In this document: positions 1 to 7,854 of the stretch, one piece after another
Position numbering within the stretch: the stretch's first letter is position 1
How the letters are laid out: each line of letters opens with the position of its first letter
Source: Pseudomonas sp. GGS8
GTDB taxonomy: Bacteria > Pseudomonadota > Gammaproteobacteria > Pseudomonadales > Pseudomonadaceae
Direction: 5' to 3'
DNA length: 64,000 nucleotides
Assembly: GCF_024168645.1 (NCBI RefSeq)
Contig: NZ_JALJWF010000001.1
Span: forward strand, 1,293,001 to 1,357,000
Notes under the pieces: generated by a model
What the model was told of the DNA's origin: nothing
The model's database searches: none
Seen by the model: only the letters and a program-made list of their open reading frames with translations
Translations under genes and position numbers: made by a program

Positions 1-9
1 GCGCCTACA

Positions 10-29
10 GGAGCGAGGCTTGCCCGCGA
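10..29. repeat. degenerate REP-type repeat arm
   Basis: The stretch GGAGCGAGGCTTGCCCGCGA, just after serB, resembles one arm of the REP repeat found in pairs elsewhere in this window (for example 3072-3095). Any partner arm lies outside the window. Confidence 0.35.
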
Positions 30-55
30 AGAGGCCCGCCTGAGCGACCTGAAAC

Positions 56-1270
56 TCAGAGCTGCCCGTCGCGATCCCGGAAGCCCAGCAGATACAGCAC
101 GCCATCCAGCCCAAGAGTGGAAATCGCCTGCTTCGCCGATTGCTTGACCAGCGGTTTGGCACGGAACGCTACGCCCAGCCCGGCAATCGCCAGCATCGGC
201 AGGTCGTTGGCACCGTCACCCACGGCAATCGTCTGCTCCAGACGCAAACCTTCCTTATGCGCCAGTTCACGCAGCAAATCCGCCTTGCGTTGCGCATCGA
301 CAATCGGCTCGACCGCCACGCCAGTGACCTTGCCGTCGACCACTTCCAGTTCGTTGGCGAACACATAGTCGATGCCCAGCTTGGCCTGCAATTGCTTGGC
401 AAAGTAGGTGAAGCCGCCCGACAGAATCGCGGTCTTGTAGCCCAGGCGCTTGAGTTCGGCGAACAGGGTTTCGGCGCCCTCGGTCAGGCGCAAGGAAGCG
501 CCAATGGAATCCAGCACGCTGACGTCCAGCCCTTGCAACAAGGCCAGGCGCTCCTTGAAGCTGGCGCGGAAATCCAGCTCACCGGCCATCGCCCGCTCAG
601 TGATCGCCGAAACCTGCTCGCCCACACCCGCGGCCTTGGCCAGTTCGTCGATGACCTCGGCTTCAATCAGCGTGGAGTCCATGTCGAACACCGCCAGACG
701 ACGGTTACGGCGGAACAACGAGTCTTCCTGGAAAGCGATGTCGACGTTCAGTTCTTGCGCGACGCTGAGGAATTCGGCCCGCAGCGCTTGCGGGTCAGCC
801 GCCTCACCGCGCACGGAAAACTCGATGCAGCCCTTGCCCTTGTCGGCCGGGGTGTCCAGCGGCATGCGCCCGGACAGGCGATCGATGTGGTCGATGTTCA
901 GACCATATTTGGCGGTGATCGAGCTCACACGTTGCAATTGCTCGGCGGTCACTTTGCGGGTCAGCAGGGTGACGATATGGCGTTTCTTGCCCTGGTTGCC
1001 GACCCACTGCTGGTAATCCTCTTCGGACACCGGCGTGAAACGCACCTGTTGCTCAAGCTCATAGCCTTTGAACAGGATGTCCTTGAGCACTGAGTTACCT
1101 TGCTCGGTGTCGGGAATTTCAACCAGGATGCCGAACGACAGCGTGTCGTGGATCACCGCCTGACCGATGTCGAGAATGTTCACACCACCCTGGGCCAGAA
1201 CGCCGGTTATGGCCGCAGTCAGACCCGGACGGTCGACTCCCGTGATGTTTATCAGGACGATTTCGCGCAA
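56..1270 (-). CDS. serB: phosphoserine phosphatase SerB
   Basis: This 404-residue protein catalyses the last step of serine synthesis, hydrolysing phosphoserine to serine in the cytoplasm. The first ~180 residues look like tandem ACT-type regulatory domains (the N-terminus reads REIVLINITG). The C-terminal half is a HAD hydrolase with the nucleophile motif DMDSTLIEAEVIDE near residue 195 and the late motif GDGANDLPML near residue 350. The length fits the long Pseudomonas SerB type rather than a minimal HAD enzyme. The start is a TTG preceded by a G-rich stretch (GGGGGTG). It was chosen because the conserved ACT sequence begins right there and no ATG lies nearby. The gene is divergent from the membrane-protein gene at 1405. 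Identity is secure; the exact start is less so. Confidence 0.96.
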   Translation of the reverse strand: MREIVLINITGVDRPGLTAAITGVLAQGGVNILDIGQAVIHDTLSFGILVEIPDTEQGNSVLKDILFKGYELEQQVRFTPVSEEDYQQWVGNQGKKRHIVTLLTRKVTAEQLQRVSSITAKYGLNIDHIDRLSGRMPLDTPADKGKGCIEFSVRGEAADPQALRAEFLSVAQELNVDIAFQEDSLFRRNRRLAVFDMDSTLIEAEVIDELAKAAGVGEQVSAITERAMAGELDFRASFKERLALLQGLDVSVLDSIGASLRLTEGAETLFAELKRLGYKTAILSGGFTYFAKQLQAKLGIDYVFANELEVVDGKVTGVAVEPIVDAQRKADLLRELAHKEGLRLEQTIAVGDGANDLPMLAIAGLGVAFRAKPLVKQSAKQAISTLGLDGVLYLLGFRDRDGQL

Positions 1271-1341
1271 GGCGCACCCCCGCAGGTGGAAAAAAACCGC
1301 ATTCTACCCATTTTCAGTGACCATCGGGCACCGCGAGCGCT

Positions 1342-1369
1342 TTGACGGCCTAGGGCCTGTCGCTATACT
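1342..1369 (+). promoter_or_regulatory. sigma70-type promoter for the gene at 1405
   Basis: TTGACG (1342-1347), a 16-base spacer and TATACT (1364-1369) make a near-consensus sigma70 promoter. It lies in the serB/AhpA-like divergent region. The predicted transcript start is about 30 bases before the GTG at 1405. Confidence 0.65.
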
Positions 1370-1404
1370 GCGCGTCAACTTCACGGACAAAGAGCCGAGC
1401 TCAA

Positions 1405-2934
1405 GTGAACCGGCCCACGCCAGTAAAAACCGATAACTTCTTTCTGCTGATCTTCCGGGCACTGCGTCATCGCCGTGTACCGATCGCATTGCGCATTGCC
1501 AGCCATAACGTGATCCTGGTCGCTCTGGCCCTGGTGATCTATGCCTGTGTGATGGGTTTGCAGTTCAAGCAGGCCATGCACGAGCAGGCGGATGCCCTGG
1601 GCGAAAGCCTGACCACCCAGACGGCTACGTCGGCCACAGAGCTGTTGGTGTCCAACGACATCCTCAGCCTGAATGTGCTGCTCAACAACCTGACCAAGAA
1701 CAAGCTGGTGGCTCACGCTGCCATCTACAGCGTGGATAACCGCATCCTCGCCGAAGCCGGTCAGCGTCCCAAGCACGGCCTGCTGGGCGAAGCCGAAGGC
1801 ATGTACCAGAGCAAGATCACCTTCCAGGACGTGACCGCCGGGCAACTGCGCATCAGCCTGGACATGGATCAGTTCCAGCAGCCGATGACGATCAGCCTGC
1901 AAAGCATGGGCATTCTGAGCGCGATTCTGCTGGCCCTGTCCCTGGCCTTGAGCCTGCGCCTGGGCCGCAATATCTCCACGCCGCTGCTGCAATTGCGCGT
2001 GTGGCTGCGCAATATCGACGAATACACCCCGGCCACCGAGCGTCAGGATGAAGTCGGCGATCTCGCTCGTCAGCTGCACGCCAATTTCGCGCCGGAGCCG
2101 GCCGAACCCGAGCCCGTTCCGGAGCCCGAGTTCAACGACAGCGATGACGACGAAGAGACCGATCCGGCCTTCGAAGTTCGCAACCTGCGTGATCCAAGCT
2201 TCGATGAAACCCGACCGGTGGCAGGCCTCAAGCCCGCGCCGCGGCGCATTGTCAGCACGGTCGAAGATGACGAGGACGACGAAGATCCGTTTGCCGATCT
2301 GCGTGACGATTCGACAGACAATGCGCCAAAACCCGTCGCAAAGCCGCAGGTATCGAACGTACCTCAACACAGCGCGGTACTGGCGGTACAATTGGGCGCA
2401 CAGGATCAACTGCGTCGCCTGCCCCGCGCACGTCTGGAAGAGCTGCTCAAACGCTACCGCGATTGCCTCGATCAGGCGGCGTCGCTCTACCAGAGCGAAC
2501 TGCACACTCTGAACGATGGCAGCACCCTGATGCTGTTCCACACCGAAGACAGCGGCGATGACTACCTGACCAACGCCATCTGCTGCGGTGAGTTGCTGCG
2601 CGCCCTGGGCCATCAATTGCAGATCGAAGTCGCCGACAGCGGCATCACCCTGCAATTGCAGTTGGGCCTGACACTGGGCGACGAACTGTTCGGCTTGAGC
2701 CAGATCGACCTGCTGCTAACCGAAACCGCTCAGGATGCACTGGCCCTGTCGCAACACAGCCGCAACCTGCTGCTGGTGGAACGCAAGATCAGCGACGACG
2801 CGCTGATTCGCCAGCGCGCGCGGATCCGCCCGATTGCAAGCCCTGAGGGTGCGTGCTGCGTAGAACGCCTGATGGAGCCTTATCCGTCGATGCTGGAGCG
2901 GCAACTGGCGCGGATGCACGAACGCCGGGCGTAA
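1405..2934 (+). CDS. AhpA/YtjB-like inner-membrane protein with HAMP and cyclase-like domain
   Basis: This 509-residue membrane protein sits divergently beside serB, as PA4961 does in P. aeruginosa from memory; YtjB/SMP has the same position in enterics. Two membrane segments (about 33-52 and 170-190) flank a periplasmic domain of ~115 residues. A HAMP-like stretch follows (about 190-225), then a very acidic linker (about 225-310, with runs such as DDDEE and EDDEDDE). The C-terminal domain (about 325-490) has the layout of a class III nucleotide-cyclase homology domain (strand VLAVQL, then a DGS turn before LMLF), but I see no confident metal-binding aspartates, so it may be catalytically dead. 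The start is a GTG giving MNRPTPVK. It looks like a sensor or structural membrane protein; its function is unknown to me. Confidence 0.8.
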   Translation: MNRPTPVKTDNFFLLIFRALRHRRVPIALRIASHNVILVALALVIYACVMGLQFKQAMHEQADALGESLTTQTATSATELLVSNDILSLNVLLNNLTKNKLVAHAAIYSVDNRILAEAGQRPKHGLLGEAEGMYQSKITFQDVTAGQLRISLDMDQFQQPMTISLQSMGILSAILLALSLALSLRLGRNISTPLLQLRVWLRNIDEYTPATERQDEVGDLARQLHANFAPEPAEPEPVPEPEFNDSDDDEETDPAFEVRNLRDPSFDETRPVAGLKPAPRRIVSTVEDDEDDEDPFADLRDDSTDNAPKPVAKPQVSNVPQHSAVLAVQLGAQDQLRRLPRARLEELLKRYRDCLDQAASLYQSELHTLNDGSTLMLFHTEDSGDDYLTNAICCGELLRALGHQLQIEVADSGITLQLQLGLTLGDELFGLSQIDLLLTETAQDALALSQHSRNLLLVERKISDDALIRQRARIRPIASPEGACCVERLMEPYPSMLERQLARMHERRA

Positions 2935-2955
2935 ACACTAGCCCCGCTGTAAAGA

Positions 2956-2989
2956 AGCCCGCAGACGAGTGATTGTCTGCGGGCTTTTT
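2956..2989 (+). terminator. rho-independent terminator
   Basis: An 11-bp perfect stem (2956-2966 with 2975-2985, core AGCCCGCAGAC) with an 8-base loop is followed by a T run. It lies 21 bases after the stop of the gene ending at 2934. Confidence 0.9.
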
Positions 2990-3007
2990 GTTGCCTGCAC
3001 GGACGCT

Positions 3008-3095
3008 ATCGCGGGCAAGCCTGCTCCCACAGTGCCTGTGTCGTACACAAGTTTTGTATTCGCAGAGATCATGTGGGAGCGGGCTTGCCCGCGAT
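3008..3095. repeat. paired inverted REP elements
   Basis: Two 24-base arms (3008-3031 and 3072-3095) are inverted copies with one mismatch and are separated by 40 bases. The right arm has the core GGGAGCGGGCTTGCCCGCGA, itself containing a palindrome (CGGGCttGCCCG). The layout matches REP doublets (REPIN-like) of fluorescent pseudomonads and lies between convergent genes. Confidence 0.85.
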
Positions 3096-3139
3096 GAAGC
3101 CAGAGCAGGCACCAGAGATATCTAACCTGCAGAAACAAC

Positions 3140-3163
3140 AAAGCCCGCACAAGGCGGGCTTTG
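3140..3163 (-). terminator. terminator of the PqiC-type lipoprotein gene
   Basis: The stem AAAGCCCGC / GCGGGCTTT (3140-3148 with 3154-3162) lies 19 bases beyond the stop of the minus-strand gene at 3182. On that strand it is followed by a T-rich tail. Confidence 0.8.
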
Positions 3164-3181
3164 CTTTGGATCAATCCAGGC

Positions 3182-3895
3182 TCAAAACCTGAACACTTCC
3201 ATATCCGTACGAATCGGCGAAGCCATCGGGATCTTCGGTTGCTTCTCTGGTTCCGCCGCCGGTGCTACCGGTTTGGCAGCCGGTTTGCGCGGTGCCTCAG
3301 CGATGGGTGGCTGGTTGGCCAGTGGCTTGAGCGCTGTCGACAGTTGCTCGGCCAGACGCTGCAGCAACACACCCTGGGCCTGAACCTGAGCAGCCGTGCC
3401 GCCGGCGTGTTGTTCCTGCAGATGAATGATGCGGTTATCACGCACCTGACCACGACGGTCGATCAGGCGCCATTGCGCATCCAGGATCGCCGGTTGCGAC
3501 TCACCCGAGTCCAGACGCGTGATCGTCAACAGAACCTGGACATCCGGCGTGAAACCTACCGTTGCAGGCGCCAGGACAACGCGCTGGCTGTCCAGATGAC
3601 CGGCGACCTGACGCAGCAACAGCTGATCGATGTCCGACGACAGGCTACCCGCCCAACGACCGTCGGCCGATGCTTGAAGACTGCCATCCGGCTGACGCTG
3701 CAACAAGGTTTCGCGTTGCAGGTAGTCCGCAACCGTTACCGGGCCCAACAAGACCGCCATGCCCGCGCTTTGCGCAGGCTGAGCCGGACTTCCGCTGTCC
3801 AGCTGATACAGCGACACCGGCTGGTGCACGCTGCAACCCGCCAGGCCAAGAACGCCAGCGAGCATCAAAATAAAAGGAAGGCGCAGAGCAGTCAT
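3182..3895 (-). CDS. PqiC-family / ABC transport auxiliary lipoprotein
   Basis: This 237-residue lipoprotein starts at ATG 3895, where MTALRLPFILMLAG leads into the lipobox LAGCS (lipidated Cys about residue 21). An upstream extension to 3994 would put a basic stretch before the signal and is rejected. The body resembles PqiC/ABC-type auxiliary lipoproteins of MCE transport systems: VSLYQLDSG just after the lipid anchor, DYLQRETLLQR, and a repeated xxxLLxRVA-like helix. A Pro/Ala-rich tail (about 190-225) ends the protein. Such proteins link inner and outer membrane in lipid transport, but no mce/pqi genes are adjacent, so the partner is unknown. It is a lone gene with its own terminator. Confidence 0.75.
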   Translation of the reverse strand: MTALRLPFILMLAGVLGLAGCSVHQPVSLYQLDSGSPAQPAQSAGMAVLLGPVTVADYLQRETLLQRQPDGSLQASADGRWAGSLSSDIDQLLLRQVAGHLDSQRVVLAPATVGFTPDVQVLLTITRLDSGESQPAILDAQWRLIDRRGQVRDNRIIHLQEQHAGGTAAQVQAQGVLLQRLAEQLSTALKPLANQPPIAEAPRKPAAKPVAPAAEPEKQPKIPMASPIRTDMEVFRF

Positions 3896-4029
3896 CGTCC
3901 CATCCAGGTGGTAGCCACAAGGCTCACCACAGTGAAAATACTCAAAAAATATGAAGAACACTCGGCTACGCCGGCGCTTGAAAGGCCATATCATCCGTGA
4001 ATATGCGTTCCGACTCCAGCGCCAAAGCG

Positions 4030-4057
4030 TCGATCTACGCGTTAAATCGTAGATCGA
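4030..4057 (-). terminator. perfect hairpin downstream of parC
   Basis: TCGATCTACG (4030-4039) and CGTAGATCGA (4048-4057) form a perfect 10-bp stem with an 8-base loop, 15 bases beyond the parC stop. There is no T run, so it could be a 3'-end stabiliser or a rho-linked terminator instead of an intrinsic one. Confidence 0.5.
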
Positions 4058-4071
4058 GCGCTCTAGGACGC

Positions 4072-6336
4072 TTAATTGAGGTTTTCGACGAACAGCGCAT
4101 CCACCCTCTGGAAGCCCCGTGGCAGCTTGTTACCGCGACGCCCACGCTCACCTTTATAGTGTTCGAGGTCGTCCGCCTTCAGTGACAGGGTACGTTTCCC
4201 GGCTTGCAGCACCAATGTTGCACCTTCCGGCAAAACAGCAATGTCCGTGACATATTCTTCGCGACTGGCAACACGCTCACCGGAAATCCCGATGATTTTA
4301 TTACCTTTACCTTTACCTAATTGTGGCAGATCGCTGATTTTGAAGATCAGCAGGCGACCCTCGGTGGTCACCGAGGCCAGCCAGTTCTGCTCACGATCGG
4401 CCACCGGACGCGGCAGAATGACCTTGGCGTTGTTCGGCAGGCTCAACAGGGCCTTGCCCGCCTTGTTCTTGGCTTGCAGGTCTTCGCCCTTGACCACGAA
4501 ACCATAACCGGCGTCGGATGCGATCACGTACAGCGCGTCGTCTTCAGGCATCAGCACACATTCGAAGCTCGCTCCTGGCGGCGGTGTCAGACGGCCGGTC
4601 AGCGGTTCGCCCTGGCCACGGGCCGATGGCAAGGTGTGGGCCGCGACCGAATAACTGCGACCGGTGGAGTCGATAAACACGGCAAACTGGTTGGAACGCC
4701 CGGCAGCCGAGGTCTTGAAGCCATCCCCGGCCTTGTAGGAAAGACCGGTGGCGTCGATGTCGTGACCTTTGGCGGAGCGAACCCAGCCTTTTTCCGACAA
4801 CACGACCGTCACTTTCTCGTTCGGCAGCAGATCGTGCTCGGTCATCGCCTTGGCTTCGGCGCGCTCGACGATTGGCGAACGACGGTCGTCGCCATAGGTT
4901 TCGGCATCCTTGATCAGCTCGCTGCGTACCAGCTTCTTCAGTTTGGCTTCGCTGCCCAACAGGGCTTGCAGCTTGGCCTGTTCCTTGAGCAGTTCATCCT
5001 GCTCGGCACGCAGCTTCATTTCTTCCAGCCGCGCCAACTGACGCAGACGGGTGTCGAGAATGTACTCGGCCTGGATTTCGCTCAGGGCGAAACGCTCGAT
5101 AAGGCTGGCCTTCGGGTGCTCCTCGGTACGGATGATGTGGATCACTTCATCCAGGTTGAGGTAGGCAATCAGCAAACCGTCCAACAGGTGCAGACGACGC
5201 TCGACCTTGTCGAGGCGGAATTGCAGGCGCCGACGCACGGTCCGCACGCGGAATTCCAGCCACTCCACCAGCAACGCACGCAGGTTCTTGAGCTGCGGCT
5301 TGCCGTCCAGACCAATGATGTTGATGTTGACCCGGTAGCTGGATTCCAGCTCGGTGGTCGCGAACAGGTGCTGCATCAGCGCTTCGTGATCGACCCGGCT
5401 GTTGACCGGAATAATTACGATGCGGCAAGGGTTCTCGTGGTCCGACTCGTCGCGCAAGTCCGCGATCTGCGGGGCTTTCGACGGTTTGGCCTGCATCATC
5501 GCGGCGATCTGTTCGAGCACTTTGGCGCCAGAGACCTGATGCGGCAGCGCCGTCACGATGATGTCGCCATCCTCGACGTGGTAAACCGCGCGCATGCGCA
5601 CCGAACCGCGACCGGTTTCGTAGATTTTCAGCAGGTCGGCACGCGGCGTGATGATTTCCGCTTCGGTCGGGTAATCCGGGCCCTGAATGTGTTCGCAGAG
5701 CTGCTCGACCGTAGCTTTGGGCTCGTCCAGCAAACGCACGCAAGCGGTCGCGACTTCGCGCAGGTTATGCGGCGGGACGTCGGTGGCCATGCCCACGGCG
5801 ATACCGGTGGTGCCGTTGAGCAGGATGTTCGGCAAACGGGCCGGCAACACCAGAGGTTCTTCCAGGGTGCCGTCGAAGTTCGGGCCCCAGTCCGCGGTGC
5901 CCTGGCCCAGTTCGCTGAGCAGCACTTCGGAATAACGCGACAGCCGCGCTTCGGTGTATCGCATGGCCGCGAAGGACTTGGGATCGTCCGGCGCACCCCA
6001 GTTACCCTGGCCGTCGACCAGCGTGTAGCGGTAGCTGAACGGCTGGGCCATCAGCACCATGGCTTCGTAGCACGCCGAGTCGCCGTGAGGGTGGAATTTA
6101 CCGAGCACGTCACCGACGGTACGCGCCGACTTCTTGTGCTTGGAATCGGCGTCCAGCCCCAACTCGCTCATCGCATAGACGATGCGTCGCTGTACCGGTT
6201 TCAGGCCGTCGCCGATATGCGGCAAGGCACGGTCCATGATCACGTACATGGAGTAGTTGAGGTAGGCATTTTCGGTGAAGTCAGCCAGTGACCGGCGTTC
6301 TACACCGTCCAGGCTGAGATCAAGGGAGTCGCTCAT
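4072..6336 (-). CDS. parC: DNA topoisomerase IV subunit A (ParC)
   Basis: This 754-residue subunit carries the DNA-cleaving tyrosine of topoisomerase IV, which unlinks replicated chromosomes with ParE. The start ATG at 6336 gives [13 protein letters not shown]; a longer frame upstream is not conserved in character. The catalytic region contains [28 protein letters not shown] (quinolone-resistance region, with the usual Ser and Glu) and [10 protein letters not shown] with the active-site Tyr. The C-terminal third is a beta-pinwheel DNA-wrapping domain with repeated blades. The gene is the last of a minus-strand cluster and starts 10 bases after the protease stop. ParE is encoded upstream in the same cluster, with two small genes in between. 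Confidence 0.98.
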   Translation of the reverse strand: MSDSLDLSLDGVERRSLADFTENAYLNYSMYVIMDRALPHIGDGLKPVQRRIVYAMSELGLDADSKHKKSARTVGDVLGKFHPHGDSACYEAMVLMAQPFSYRYTLVDGQGNWGAPDDPKSFAAMRYTEARLSRYSEVLLSELGQGTADWGPNFDGTLEEPLVLPARLPNILLNGTTGIAVGMATDVPPHNLREVATACVRLLDEPKATVEQLCEHIQGPDYPTEAEIITPRADLLKIYETGRGSVRMRAVYHVEDGDIIVTALPHQVSGAKVLEQIAAMMQAKPSKAPQIADLRDESDHENPCRIVIIPVNSRVDHEALMQHLFATTELESSYRVNINIIGLDGKPQLKNLRALLVEWLEFRVRTVRRRLQFRLDKVERRLHLLDGLLIAYLNLDEVIHIIRTEEHPKASLIERFALSEIQAEYILDTRLRQLARLEEMKLRAEQDELLKEQAKLQALLGSEAKLKKLVRSELIKDAETYGDDRRSPIVERAEAKAMTEHDLLPNEKVTVVLSEKGWVRSAKGHDIDATGLSYKAGDGFKTSAAGRSNQFAVFIDSTGRSYSVAAHTLPSARGQGEPLTGRLTPPPGASFECVLMPEDDALYVIASDAGYGFVVKGEDLQAKNKAGKALLSLPNNAKVILPRPVADREQNWLASVTTEGRLLIFKISDLPQLGKGKGNKIIGISGERVASREEYVTDIAVLPEGATLVLQAGKRTLSLKADDLEHYKGERGRRGNKLPRGFQRVDALFVENLN

Positions 6337-6346
6337 GCGGGCCTCA

Positions 6347-6868
6347 TTATTTCGTGGTCTGGCGCAGCAGCATGGTGCCACCGCGCTGGGTAAATTCAAG
6401 TTTGTTCAGTGCGCTCATGCCGAGCAGCACTTGATTGCCGTGCAAACCGGGCGCCACTAGCGCGCGAACGTCACGCAGCACGATGGCGCCCAGTTGCAGC
6501 CGGTCGAGGCGGGTTCGATAGCCCTCGCTCAAGCCATTGGCCGTGCTCAGGGTCACCCCGAAGCCTTTTTCCAGTTTCAAACGTTCAGCCATTTCGGCCG
6601 GGATCGACACATCGGTCGCGCCGGTATCGAGCATGAACTCCACGGGCTGGCCGTTGATCTGGCCGGTGGCGACAAAATGCCCCTGGCTGTTACCGATCAG
6701 CTTCACTTCGATAAAACCTTGACCCTGCTCAGAGCTGACGACGGTGTTGGGATTCTGTTGACGCTCCTCCCATTGACCGAAGAACCGCGTCGCCAGAAAC
6801 AGCGCGGCGCCCCAGGCCAGCACCATCAACACCCGACCGGCGCGCTTGCCCGGCGGCTGTTGACTCAT
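6347..6868 (-). CDS. retropepsin-like aspartic protease, membrane anchored
   Basis: This 173-residue protein has one N-terminal membrane segment (about 10-27, [14 protein letters not shown]) and then a pepsin/retropepsin-type domain. The catalytic triad motif is visible as [13 protein letters not shown] near residue 80, with the flap-like TANG shortly after. The second conserved block, [13 protein letters not shown], lies near residue 150, as in the TIGR02281-type single-domain retroviral-like proteases. The active site would face the periplasm. Its substrate is unknown. Its ATG overlaps the preceding gene's stop by four bases (ATGA), and parC follows 10 bases later, so it is co-transcribed with the topoisomerase IV genes. 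Confidence 0.85.
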   Translation of the reverse strand: MSQQPPGKRAGRVLMVLAWGAALFLATRFFGQWEERQQNPNTVVSSEQGQGFIEVKLIGNSQGHFVATGQINGQPVEFMLDTGATDVSIPAEMAERLKLEKGFGVTLSTANGLSEGYRTRLDRLQLGAIVLRDVRALVAPGLHGNQVLLGMSALNKLEFTQRGGTMLLRQTTK

Positions 6869-7854
6869 GGCTTGGCACTCCAGCCACCTTCAGGCGCGGC
6901 AAAGCGCCACACAATCGGCCGTACTTCACCGTCGGCGCGCGCACCGTTGTTGTTGTCGATACCGATCCAGGCACCGTCTACGTCCACGATCAACGCTTCC
7001 GCCAGCCCAAAGGGCTGTGAATAACGACGGTTTTCCTGCAAGGCTTCGGCAGCAAACGACCAGCAGCGCTCGACCTTGGTCGTCACCGCATCACGGCGAC
7101 AGATCTGAAAGGCGTTGCGCTCAAGGGTAAACAGCTTGCCGTCGAACAATGACAGGTCGGCAAAATCCCGAGGGCGCGCTCTGGCGTGGGGAAATTGCGC
7201 CGGCTGCATTTCCGCCCCGCCTTCACTCAGCAGCACACAGCTACCGTCGCAGTCCCACACTGTTTGCTGGCGCTTGATCAGCAGCAAACCGCGGCGCTCA
7301 CGTTCGGCGGCCAGCCACAGCGTGTCACCGGCCGGATTGATCGCCAGACCTTCGAATAATGCATTGAAGTGCATCAACAGGCCGCTGGCCCGCGCTTCGC
7401 GAACCAGCATCGGCGAGATTTTCAGCCAGGACGCAGGCCCGGTTGGCGGTACTTGCAACACCGCGGCGTGGCCTTCGCTGACGATGTAACGATTGCCCGC
7501 GCTGTCACAGGTGATGCCTTCGAAATCCAGATCCCCGCCCCGCACGAACGATGCCGCCCAAGTCCGCGCACGCAAGCCCCAAGGCAAACCGGTGTCGGGT
7601 ACCAAGGGTACGTCGATGTGCAGGGTTTCGGCTTGCCAAGTGGTGGCGCGCGTGTCGAGGCGATAGATTTGATCATCGTCGCGATCCGAAACGGTCCACA
7701 GCTCCTTGCCACACTGGGCCAGCCCCGACAGATTGCCGCCGCGCATGCCATCGACGGCATGTTCGGACAATAGGCGCAGCTCTGGCGCGGGCTCCGCGCA
7801 AATCGTCACCGAGGTCAGCAGCAACGCACACGCCAAGGCCCAGCCAAACCGCAT
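6865..7854 (-). CDS. secreted phytase-like beta-propeller esterase-family protein
   Basis: This 329-residue exported protein has a signal peptide (MRFGWALACALLLTSVTICA, cleavage about residue 20). The mature part looks like the 'esterase-like activity of phytase' family (PF13449 type). The supporting segments are LSGLAQCGKELWTVSDRDD, FEGITCDSAGNRYIVSEG, LFEGLAINPAGDTLWLAAE and IGIDNNNG, which read as successive propeller blades with conserved acidic loops. Such proteins may act on phosphate esters, but the substrate here is not known. Its start shares one base with the parE stop and its end overlaps the protease gene by four bases, so it is translated within the parE-parC transcript. Confidence 0.8.
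   Translation of the reverse strand: MRFGWALACALLLTSVTICAEPAPELRLLSEHAVDGMRGGNLSGLAQCGKELWTVSDRDDDQIYRLDTRATTWQAETLHIDVPLVPDTGLPWGLRARTWAASFVRGGDLDFEGITCDSAGNRYIVSEGHAAVLQVPPTGPASWLKISPMLVREARASGLLMHFNALFEGLAINPAGDTLWLAAERERRGLLLIKRQQTVWDCDGSCVLLSEGGAEMQPAQFPHARARPRDFADLSLFDGKLFTLERNAFQICRRDAVTTKVERCWSFAAEALQENRRYSQPFGLAEALIVDVDGAWIGIDNNNGARADGEVRPIVWRFAAPEGGWSAKP

Noticed and set aside
3008..3095. Inverted repeats as possible insertion-sequence ends or attachment sites
   Set aside because: No transposase or integrase lies between or near; the copies match REP doublets seen at several other intergenic places.
4321..6291. A 656-codon plus-strand frame opposite parC
   Set aside because: Antisense shadow with Gln/His/Val-rich sequence typical of reversed GC-rich genes.
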